NCBI GenBank assembly: GCA_943736015.1
Contig: OX031069.1
Location: 38,164,728 to 38,228,727, forward strand
Direction: 5' to 3'
Length of the DNA: 64,000 bases
Source: Tridacna crocea
Taxonomy: Eukaryota > Mollusca > Bivalvia > Cardiida > Cardiidae
The notes under the pieces are model-generated. The model had not been told where the DNA came from and did no database searches. It saw only the letters and a program-made list of their open reading frames with translations. This document shows, in pieces, positions 32,529 to 43,800 of this stretch (its first letter is position 1; each line of letters opens with the position of its first letter). A program made the position numbers and the translations under genes.

Positions 32529-33164
32529 TTGACATGGCACGATAACAATGAATTTAAAAAAAAAATAGATCTTAATTCCAGTTAATTGAGTCAGGGACGG
32601 ATTGATCGAATTCCTCATCCAAAAAGTCGAAATCCGACACGCCTAAATTCAAATCAGCTTCTATCATGGGGACGTGGTACATTGTATCAAGCGGAAAAAT
32701 GAAATAAATGACGTAAACTGTTTCGTCGCAAGGTTAAATGAAGGTGCTACTTAAGGATTTTATTGGTTGTCGTACTGTTCAAGTCATTGGAGAGGTCATC
32801 AGATGGAGTTGTTTATTTTTATATGACGAATATCAGAAAAAAAAACAATTTGCCATGTCTGCAAATGACCCTTCAAATATTTGTATTTTTTCATTAAGCA
32901 AATAAATCTAGGCAGCAGAAAAAAAGAGAAGAATTTTGTTAAATAAGAGAAAGAAGACAGCTGAACAAGATCATACGACTTGAAAAAGCGACCAGAAGGC
33001 CAAATGACCGTCATGTAAAGCTTAATTATGAGATTTCTACGCGGCGGCTTTTTAACTTGTTTATTTACATGTACCAAATGTATTGAAATTAAAAGCCAAT
33101 AAACTATTTGAAAACAGTGATGCTGACCTCTCTTGGCTTCTTTTTTTCAAAGGTTAAACACTTA
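32529..33164. other. spacer, nothing recognised
   Basis: No repeat or exon identified; purine-rich tract at about 32920-32945. Confidence 0.4.
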
Positions 33165-33274
33165 GTCAGTGTTTATTAATTGAAAATTTAACAATTAAGA
33201 CACCCCGATCGCTCACTATGTTCGCTCCCTTAGGGTGTCTTAATTGTTAAATTTTCAATTAATAAACACTAACT
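33165..33274. repeat. 110-nt hairpin
   Basis: GTGTTTATTAATTGAAAATT through AAGACACCC pairs with GGGTGTCTTAATTGTTAAAT and onward across a 26-nt loop, with one mismatch in the outer stem (AGTCAG against AGTTAG). Confidence 0.88.
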
Positions 33275-33398
33275 GATAGATCTACTCCAGTTATCATATA
33301 TCAAAATAATGAAGAATTGTGGGAGTTAAAAGTCCAGGAAAACTTTGACGTCAAGACGTTATGATGACGTCGAACATTTCCTCAGAGCTATTTTCAAA

Positions 33399-33640
33399 AT
33401 GGCACGGTCAAAAGAGCGAGCTTCAGAAATTGTTAAACTGTACTATCTAACAAACTCAACAGCAGTTGTCATCCGAAAAATGAAGAAATTAACCGTATAC
33501 TGAGTTGAGGAAGATGGACAGGAATCAAATACTAAGACACAAATACGAAGATTTGAAGATTTGGGATCTATTGAGGACCGAAGACACAGAAACATTGGTT
33601 GACCAAAATCCGTAAAAAGCGAGGAAAATATTGTAGCTTT
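33399..33640 (+). pseudogene. decayed transposase HTH fragment
   Basis: From ATG at 33399 the frame gives MARSKERASEIVKLYYLTNS and ends after 34 codons at TGA. In another frame TKTQIRRFEDLGSIEDRRHR follows, with a stop where RP would be expected. A region rich in K and R, E-I-V-x-L-Y-Y, then I-R-R-F-E-x-x-G-S-I-E-D-R is the signature of the N-terminal helix-turn-helix of mariner-like and related invertebrate transposases (DUF4817-type). The catalytic domain is absent. It is broken by at least one frameshift and two stops. Confidence 0.6.
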
Positions 33641-33944
33641 CGAAAAACAACAACTACAACAAAAAAGTCAAAAGACCTCAGGGTACTGTGTGGTAGAGGC
33701 TCAAACATTGTTTTGCATTGATTTTTCCATGCTATGATGCTTTATAAATTTGCTGTAAAACTGATTCAGACGGTATCTATTTCCTTACTTCGTTGATTTT
33801 TACTTTCAGATAAGAAGTCTAAGAACTCCCTTGGAATAAAGGGTCGTGCTAAACTGCTTGTATATCTAAATCATTTTATAACTGGCTGGGTAAAATTATT
33901 TTTTATTTGTTTTGTCATACCTAGATTGATTGATTGATTGACTG

Positions 33945-34145
33945 AATGGCGTTTTATGCCACTTACGGTAACCCTTTCTGGGGGACTTAATCATAATCGA
34001 GCACAGCTTTTTTCGCTTATTCCCTGTGGCGTACCCTCACCACATAGCAAGGCATTACAAAATTATATCAAGCCCGAGAAATGTAAGGAAAATTACGTCA
34101 TATTTCTGGTTCTGGTTCTGCACGCGCATTCTACCTAGGTAACTA
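33945..34145 (-). mobile_element. F-family fragment in reverse orientation
   Basis: The reverse complement matches the middle of F1: CTAGGTAGAATGCGCGTGCA, ATATGACGTAATTTTCCTTA, GGTACGCCACAGGGAATAAG. Confidence 0.7.
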
Positions 34146-34328
34146 GAGTGCGGGAAAAACTTTTTCCGCCCTCAACTGAAGAGTTAGACAGAGAATTGGT
34201 ATTGTCACTGGTCATAACCATGAAATATCAAAAATATTTCACCGCTATTTGTCGTTTACTCACAGGAAAGCATGAAACAATGCATACTAGTTATACTACC
34301 AGGGGCATATTATGTCATCTGGTAAATG
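34146..34328 (+). repeat. dispersed repeat L, copy 1
   Basis: CTCAACTGAAGAGTTAGACA and ATGAAATATCAAAAATATTT match 47170-47285. In both places it follows an F fragment, so F and L may be parts of one longer element. Confidence 0.55.
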
Positions 34329-34405
34329 TTAGCCTCTAACCTGATTAGCGCACAACTGACCATTTGCAGAAGGTATAGATCAAGATCAGACTTCATAGAA
34401 TGCGT
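34329..34405 (+). mobile_element. B-family fragment B5
   Basis: AGCGCACAACTGACCATTTG and GGTATAGATCAAGATCAGAC are the opening of B; the second arm is absent. Confidence 0.65.
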
Positions 34406-34663
34406 GCCAAAACACTGGTTGTAATGCCTAGCAATAGTCTTTAGAGACTGAAATGCATTTTCTATCTGTCGCAGTCTGTACACCATTGTAACTATCAGAG
34501 CATATTTTTGCAACATTTTTGCACTAAGATAGAAGAATGATTATAGTTTCATAAAATAAAGATAAAATTGGTTAAGAAAAAAATGGATGAGACTGAGTGA
34601 AGATGTATCTTTAAAAAGCAAGTTTCAAGACTTAGTTACACAAGGGGTTCACTATTCTTTCAG

Positions 34664-34823
34664 GATGATAACATATGGTGGTTCGCTCTGGGTCTGTTTC
34701 TTGTGGAAATTACCCCAGAGTCCTTGACATTCACAGCGTCATATGGACTGGCGGCAGGTGGCGCTGTCTTGGTGTTCGGACCCGTGGTAGGTGACTGGGT
34801 GGACAGAACAGCAAGGCTGACAG
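34664..34823 (+). CDS. SLC40A1: ferroportin exon a (TM1-TM2)
   Basis: Acceptor TTCTTTCAG before 34664, donor GTCAGT at 34824, ends in phase 1. It starts DDNIWWFALGLFLVEITPES and ends GDWVDRTARLTG. The second D aligns with human D39. The W coded at 34679-34681 aligns with human H43. Confidence 0.93.
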
Positions 34824-37800
34824 GTCAGTTTAGACTTTCTTCTGCTCTTTGTCCTTACAGTATATAACTAGAACCGCCTTTAGGAGAATGGAGAGGGAGG
34901 TTGCAAATAATGGGGAAAAGGAGAAAATGCTGGAAATACGTCCATTTTCTTCAGTGCTTTCTTCCTTTTCAAAATGTAATCTCCTGTGTAGACCAACACT
35001 ATTTTTTGTGGCATTTGTCAAAGACAAAGCTACTCTAAGTTTAATTTTGCATGTTCAGTTTTGAATTTTTAAGACCATGTATCATATTTTTGTTCAAAAT
35101 CAACGGAAAATAAACCCAATAAAACTTGATTTTTCTCAGACAAATGAGTATTTCAGTAGCATTCAGGTATGTAACTTGAAAAGGCATATTAAAATAACCT
35201 GGATTAGGCCATTGATTGTGGAAATACTTCCTTTTGATGGAAAATAGCTTCACCCGCTCTTAGCCCGCTATATACACAATGATATACACAAAATGTGTCT
35301 TTTGACTGCTTTGGTTCTGGGCTTGGTCATTCCAAAAACAATTTGTCCCTGGGCTTGTTCACCCCAATGATTGCATGCTACTCCATTTGATTGTGCATGA
35401 ATATTTACAGATCGAAATAATTGATTGTGATGTAAATTAGATCTTGTTGGAAAAAAAAATCTCAAAATCATGGTTTTCAGGTATAAGCGTAATTCTTTTT
35501 TACAAGTATGCATGCTTCCTCTCTCTACCCATCATGCATCCTACCATCAAGGGACGTTACTCCTGATTCTTCCTGTGAATGATCAAAGGTTAACCACACA
35601 TACACAAAAAATCCAAACTTTGGCACAAGTTTTCTTCCTTTAACTTAAAAAGAAAGGTATTAATTTGCTTAGTTAGATTGACTTTCAAGCTAATATGTGA
35701 ATAATATTTTTCTCTCTTTTTTGAATTACCTTATTGCACATAATGACATCTTTGACAAATGCCACACCAGCGTTTTCAATGCTTTACTTTTAGTTTATTG
35801 AATTTGCATTTTTTTATCATCGCCAGCAGTTGTCTACATGGGGGGCAACGCCCCCTTTGGGCTGTTATTATTGTTACGTAGGATAATGCAGAAACAGAAT
35901 GAAACCCACGCAAAGTCACGCGTTGTTCTCTAATATGCTCGATGTAACTGTAACATGGTACCTCGGTTTAATCTCTCCTTGGGAAGGCTGTTTGTAATTT
36001 TAGATGGCCAGCCGTTATTTTTTTGGGTCTGTGATTGCTACCAAACATTCGTCATCTTGTAAAGGGCGTGCATGGGTCATTTATTTACGACCGCCTATAA
36101 TAATATGACTACCTCTGCGGATGCTTTCAACTTGGACAAGTTTAGAATTTTGTCAGATGGAAAAGAGTGACTTCAAATGATTATGTTTCTAAATGAAAAT
36201 TATATTTAAAAAAAATCTGGATCTATTTTCAGTTGCCCGCGTGTCTGTCCTGGTGAACAACTCCGCCTTGATCTTGTGTTCTCTTCTGATCTTCATCGTC
36301 ATCGAGTACAAGCCCTACATAACTTCAGTCTGGCCAAATGAAGCTCTGCTGAAAGTGTGCTATGTCGGAATTATAGTCATTGCCATAGTTGCTAACCTTA
36401 CAAATATGGCAAGAAAGACAGCTATCGAGAGGGACTGGATTGTTGAGATATGTGAGAAAGACAAGGATATGCTTGCAAGTATGACATTAGGGATCTGTCT
36501 TTCTTTACCTTTGAACCACAGAACTGATGTCAAACATGTTAGCTAAACTGGTACCACACAGGGCTTGGGAAAAGGGGCTCGCTGGTTTGATTAATGGCTT
36601 GGCCAATTTCTGTACGAAGATTGATTATTGTCTAGTTGCGACAGCATTCATTTCTCTCTCACTACTGACCGCGTGGTTTCGACAATGGTTATGTGGGAAA
36701 GAAGCCAGTGGCTTGGAAAGAATATACTGGTAAAAGAAGCTCCAGAAAAGCATGGATAGAAATGACAGTGCTCAGGTTTTTACTATTGACATAAAAGTTT
36801 TATCTAAATCTTTTAAGCAGTTTAGGGGTCAATTGTTAATGAGTGTAGGAGTAATAAAGGTGGAAAATTTGGAAGCAGATTTTATCTATCTACCATGAAA
36901 AGCAAATTTCATGATACTGCACTGAACAATTATATCATACAAATCTAATTGGTTTGACCGGCATGTGGTGCTCTTTTTTAAGTCTTTACCAAATGACAAA
37001 ATTTTAGACTGGTCCAAATTGAAAGCATTTGCAGACAACAAAATACACGTAGCTCAAAAATTAAAATTTGTTTCCAGCAGGGTAGAAAACATTGTGGGAA
37101 AAGGAGAAAATGCAGGTTACCAGCATTTCCTCCTTTTCCCATAGTGTTTTCCTCATGGTTGTAAAAATAAGGGATCGTTTGGTAAAGGGTTGACGTAGCA
37201 CCATGTCTTTGACATGTTGAAATGGTCCCTCTTGTTACTGTTAACCGTTTACCAAACAATCCCAGGTTTTTACGACCCTGAGATATAAGCCTTTGGAAAA
37301 CATTGTGGGAAAAGGAGAAAATGCTGGTAACCAGCATTTTCTCCTTTTCCCACAATGTTTTCTATCCAGCTGGAAACAAATTTCAATTTGTGAGTTGCAT
37401 GTAATTTGTTGTCTGCAAGTGCTTTCAGTTTGGACAATTCTAAAATTGTGTCGTTTGGGAAAGGGTTAAATACAACCTGTACCTGTAAGCTGTATCTTGG
37501 GAGGCAATCAATCTATTGTAAAGTCTGATAATAGTTACCCTTTCTGTTGCAGCATTAAGTGCCACAATGCGGCGCATAAGTCTCTTTACCATGGTGCTGG
37601 CGCCCTTAGCAACGGGACAGCTACTTGGTCTGACATCACACTCCATTGGTGCACTGGCCGTTGCGGGATGGAACTTCATGACGATATTTGTGGAATACTT
37701 TCTTTTATGGAAAATATACAAGGAGGTCCCCCAGCTACAAAGGATGAAGAATACAGGTTAGTATAGATCTACTTTTGTCTGGCACATCTTCCATGAGCAG

Positions 37801-40800
37801 CCTTATGTTTGTGTTTCTTTACAAGTATTGGTGTTTAAATAACGCTGTTTTCAACGTTATTTCAGGGACATAGGGATGGCATGCCTTCTTTACAAGTATT
37901 GGTGTTAAACGCTGTTTTCAACATTATTTCAGTAACATTGGGGTGATGTGCCAATATCTTTTTTTTTAGCATAGCTGAATGTGCTGGTTTTTGACCAACC
38001 TTTTTGCACTAGTAACAAATGAATGAATGGAAATTTGTAATTAATGCACAAAATGTAAATAGTTTTAAACATGAACTTAACAAATTTTGGTACAATAAGC
38101 AAGTCAAATTTTTACCCGACTTTTACGGACCGGAAGCGGAAATAAAAGTTCATACCAATGAAGATGGGTCAGAGAGGCAGAAGCCTAGAAGATGACCTTG
38201 AGGACTGTTAATTCAACAAGTAATTGCTCAAAATTGTAGACATGTTTACTCTAAGGCCCCATATGGTAAAAATCACAGACTAGGCCCATATGGTCAAAAA
38301 TGTAGATAAGGACAAGTTTATTTAACTCTTTACCACACGAGAAAATTTTAGGCTGGTCCAAATTGAAAGCATTTGCAGACGACAAAATGAAGGTGACTGA
38401 AAAATTGAAATTTGTTCTGGGAAAGATAGAAAACACTGTGGGAAAAGGAGAAAATGCTGGTCACCAGCATTTTCTCCTTTTCTCACAGTGTTTTCAAAAG
38501 GCTTCTTTCTCAGCGGCATCAAAAGTAGGGATTGTGTGGTAATGGGTTAAGGTAGTGGACCTGTAATACTTCTAGAGCAACATGGCAGAAAATTTCTTGA
38601 CAGTTGATCAAGACAAGATTTATACAGATATACATGTATATAATTTTTTTCTACATTTTTAACTAATCAGGAATTTCTTTGATGCCTATCTTGAAATTAT
38701 TTGTTGACACTTCTGTTAGTTTCCAGAAAATGGAGGTAATTATCATATTTGTTTGTAATGAGAATATCGTGGTTTAAGATTTATAAATGATAATTTTAGG
38801 AAGGACAAAAAGGCAAAAGTGACTCGGTTGAAGTAGTACAATAATACTCAGTTTTAATCTTAAGCAAATTTTGTATGATAATAATAGTACTACAGTGGAA
38901 ATCGCTGTTTTCTATCAAGGGTCCACTACGTTAAGGGCCCCTACCTCTTTGTTTGCAATTTATGTTGTCTGTCTTTTTTAAAATCCTTTACCACATAATC
39001 CCAACCTTTAATGACCCTGAGAAAGAAGCCTTTTAAAAACATTGTAGGAAAAGGAGAAAATGCTGGTAACCAGCATTTTCTCCTTTTCCCACAATGTTTT
39101 CTACCCTTCCTAACACAAATTTTGAATTTTCAGTCTCCTTTATTTTTTTGTCTGCAAATGCTTTCAATTTGGACCAATCTGTAATTTTGTCGTTTGGTAA
39201 AGATATTTCTTGATTTTCAATCTTTGTTTTTCTGCAGTTTCTTCACTAGTATTCTTCACAATATTTTTCCCAGCCACTAGCTGTTATGCCTTATACTGTA
39301 ACAATAGTTGCATCAGTAATCAGCACTGCCATAAGAATGAATTGTTTCATGCTTTCCTGTAGGATATCGAGAAATAGCAGTGAAAATATTTTTCGATCTT
39401 TCACTGTACCACCAGTGAAAATACCGATTTTCATGTTCTTGTTGCCTTGGTAAATTGCGCGTACCTAATGGGAAATATTATGTCATATACCTTACATTTC
39501 TCGCGCTTGATGTAATATTGTTATGCGTTGCTATGCTGGAGGGATACACCACTGGGAATAAAGGAAAAGAACTATACTGGATTTTGATAAAGCTCCTCCC
39601 AGAGAGGGTTAAAGCATGAAATAAGTAGAATACTTGTTTTTTCCCGTGAAAGATTGAAATTTATATCATCTCATGAACATCATCGGTAATAATTTCACTG
39701 GTGGCTGTGCCACTCGTGAAAATTTTACCGATAGGTGTCCACTTGATGAAATAAATTTCGATCTTTCACCCCCCCCAAAAAAAACAAATATTCCCTATAT
39801 CCCCTTGCAATGATTATCACCAGTGCCCAGGAAAAAATTTGGTTGAGCCAGGGAATTGAATCACCAATCCACAGGTTTGAAGCCCTGTAAGTCAACAACT
39901 AAGCCACCAGACTGGTTTATGGAACTATGCATCTTGTAATTGAGCCATGCTCTATGAAATGGGGGCTTCATGCATTTCATGATGCATTTTACCAAGCAAG
40001 TCATCACAGGATCTTGGATACAAAAAATCCACTTAGTCTTACAATCTACTTGAGTCATGAGATAGACTGATCCTTCAACATACAGAAAACAGATCAATAA
40101 TGAAAAGCTTCTGTGCAGGTCAGCCTGTGCTGGCTGATCTTGGTCCAGACTTTTCACAGATGCATCAAGCCACCATTTCACAGATCGCAGCTTTATTATC
40201 ATGAAAGATAAAAAAATCAAATGAAATGGGGTATCAAACTCAAACCACCAGGTCATGGGTCCGATAGCAAGCCACTGACTCGGCCTGGCAATTGATGGAT
40301 ATCCGGATGGATTTGGAGTGAATGGGTGGGAAGGCACATGTAAGGGCTGCAAGTTTGACAAGCAGAAAGAGAGAAATCAATATTGATATGTGTATACCAA
40401 CTCAAACAAAAAGATCCAAAGAAAAATCTTGTTTTAATAAAAAAGTCATATTTGTTTTTTGTTTTCCATCAGTCATCTCTGAACGTGTAAGAGTGGCAAG
40501 GATGCCTGGCGTAGAAACAGCAGTGGAGTTTTCTGAACCTGCAGGTATCTGACTTTTTCAACTCCTTGTTATAACCCAGCTCGGTCTATGTTTTTTGTTA
40601 ACCCTAAAGCTGCATAGCGCCACTCACTGACCTTTTTTGGACAGTGTAGATTAAGATCAGACTGCATGTTCTGTGCAGTCTGATCTTGGAATGATCTGCA
40701 CTGTCCAATCAGGGAGATATTTCTCTCCAAAATATATGTTTTAAATAGCATTGTACATATTTTTTCTCCTAGGATTTTATAGTAAAAAACATCTTCTAGT

Positions 40801-43800
40801 TCGAAACCAATTGGCCCAGTACTGCAATATTTAGCTTGTATTGTTTTTACCTATCGACTAGCAGAGCGATGCACGGCCATCATGGCTCTCTTGTTTATGG
40901 AGCTGGACATGTAGAACAATTTTTGTTCACAAGAAAGATTGATCATTTGTACATTTTGTGCAGTCTGATCTCAGGCTTCACTGTGCTAAAAAATCCAGAT
41001 ACTTTATCAGTGTGCTTATTTGATTCCTTTCAGCTGACAATTCCGAGTACTTGAAAGAAGATTTGGATATGTATACTGAAGAACGACCTAAAAGTTGCAT
41101 CAGAAGTTTATTCTCAAGTTGCATAACTCTACATAAAGGTTGGAAAGTGTACAAGAGTTACGATGTAGCATTTGCTGGTCTTGCTTTGTCTTCACTGTAC
41201 TTGACTGTCCTTGGGTTTGACGGAATAACTACAGGTTTGTGCTTCCAGGGCCTTGTCGAGATGCTTGGCCTATTTTCACCAGCTATATCTACTCTAAATA
41301 GCATTATTAGAATAATTCTGAATTGTCACTGATTAACTCTTTACAAAACAACAGAATTTTAGTATGGTTTAAATCGGAAGCATTTGCAGGTAAAAAATTC
41401 AGCTTTGGTAAAAGGATGGTATTTGTCTGTGAAGAAGGAGCTCTTCGTTTCCAGCATTTTCTTCTTCTCCTAAAATGTTTTAAAAATTCCTTTTCCTTGG
41501 TGGTCATTAACTCATTACCACACGAGAAAATTTTAGACTGGTCCAAATTGAAAGCATTTGCAGACGAAAAAATAAAGGTGACTGAAAAATAGAAATTTGT
41601 TCTGGAAAGGGTAGAAAACACTGTGGGAAAAGGAGAAAATGCTGGTTACCAGCATTTTCTCCTTTTCCCACAGTGTTTTCAAAAGGCTTCTTTCTCAGGG
41701 GCGTCAAAAGTAGGGATTGAGTGGTAATGGGTTAAAAGATGGGATTGTGGGGTAATGGGTTAAAACATCAGAAATTTGGTGTAGTTGGTGACTAAAGGCC
41801 AATATTTAACTATTTACCCCACAATCCCTATTTTTAACGACCCTGAAAAAAAGAAGCTGTTTAAAAGCATTGTGGGAAAAGAAGAAAATGCTGGTAACCA
41901 GCATTTTCTTCTTTTTCCACAATGTTTTCTTCTCTATCATCAACATGTGAGCTACATACAGTATGTCTTCAAAATGTCTAAAATACTGTCGTGTGGTAAA
42001 GAGCATCTTCAACATGCCTAAAATACTTTTGTAAGGTAAATAGTGTCTTCAACATGTCTAAAATACTGTCGTGTGCGAAAGAGTGTCTTCAATATGTCTA
42101 AAATACTGTCGTGTGGTAAAGAGCGTCTTCAACATGTCTAAAATACTTTCGTGTGGTAAAGAGCGTCTTCAACATGCCTAAAATACTTTCGTGTGGTAAA
42201 GAGCGTCTTCAACATGCCTAAAATACTGTCGTGTGGTAAAGAGCGTCTTCAACATGCCTTAAATACTGTCGTGTGGTAAAGAGCGTCTTCAACATGCCTT
42301 AAATACTGTCGTGTGGTCAAGAGCGTCTTCAACATGCCTTAAATACTGTTGTGTGGTCAAGAGCGTCTTCAACATGCCTTAAATACTGTCGTGTGGTCAA
42401 GAGCGTCTTCAACATGTTTAATATACTGTTAATAATATAATGTGGTAAAGAGTAAAGGAAATTAGAAAAAATAGTGAAATGATCTGTCATCTACAACAGA
42501 TTCTGATACTTCTTTGAGAAATAAAGAAATCTGCTTAACTCTTTACAACACAATCTCAACTTTTAATGACCCTTTAAAGGAAGCCTATAAAAAACATTGC
42601 AAAAAAAAGGATAAAATGCTGGTAAGTAGCATTTTCTCATTTTTCCACAATTTTTTCTACCCTGTCAAAGTCAGAAATCAAGAGAGATTAGTATAAGTTT
42701 AAGAACTTGTTTCTCAATCAATGTATTTAAAATATATATGTTTAAACTTAAGTCAGAAATAATCATACATGTATTACCAAGATTTAAGTTGTTGTATGCA
42801 GATGCTTTGAATTTGGTCCAATCCAAAAATTTGTCGTTTGGTAAAGAATTAAGATATAAATTCCAATGGGGGGTAATCTTTGTAACCTTGCAACCATCAG
42901 GGGCAACATTTTGCATAAACATAGACATAAAAGATTACCTGTATATGTAGTTGGATAAAAATGAAAGATGAAATGGCTTAGAAATCGGCAAAAAAGGAAT
43001 ACAGATATAACTTTAATTAACCCTTTCCCAAATGACAAATTTTAGACTGTCTCAAACTCAAAGTGTTTGCAGATGACAATTTTGAATTTGATGAGAATCG
43101 CAGAAAGTTTTCCGATAGGCTAGAAAACTCTGTGGAAAAAAGGAGAAATTGCTCATTATGAGCAATTTCTCCTTTCCCACACTGTTTTCTAAAGACTTGT
43201 ACTGAGACATGTAAAAACCTACGCTTGTTTTGGAAGGAGTTAAAGTTTTTTTCCGGAAATATCTCCTGAAAAATAGGCAGGACCACTAGATGCAAAATTA
43301 CCATTTGAATAGTAAATTTGCATCATTTTATTGCATTTTTAGTGCCTGTTAGGAAAAAAAGGCATCATTTATAGCATTTATCAGATTTCTGTAAAAAAAA
43401 AACTCATATAATTTAGTAATAATCAATACTTTTTAACTCACTACCAAACAACAAAATTTTAGGTTTATCCAAATCAAAAGCATTAATTTGCAGACAACAA
43501 AATAGAACTGACTGAAAATTTGAAATTTGTTTTGTGAAAGGTAGAAAACATTGTGGGAAAAGGAGAAAATGCTGGTTACCAGCATTTTCTCCTTTTCCCA
43601 CAATGTTTTCTAAAGCCTTCTTTCTCAGGGGCGTCAAAAGTACGGATTGTGTGGTAACGGGTTCATTCAGCAGGGCATAATTTGACAGTTACCAACTGTT
43701 ATACCAAAGCTGTGCTCTCTTAACCCATTACCACACAATCCCTACTTTTGACGCCCCTGAGAAAGAAGCCTGTAGAAAACAATGTGGGAAAAGGAGAAAA

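Noticed and set aside
33399..33640. Intact mariner-type transposase
   Set aside because: Only the N-terminal helix-turn-helix is recognisable, broken by stops and frameshift, with no catalytic part.
40836..41054. Extra ferroportin coding sequence before exon e
   Set aside because: The frame contains a B-family scrap and the acceptor at 41032-41033 gives the correct phase join; upstream residues have no ferroportin likeness.
42007..42432. CRISPR-like regular array
   Set aside because: Units are contiguous 40-bp tandem repeats without unique spacers, in an animal genome and derived from an A terminus.
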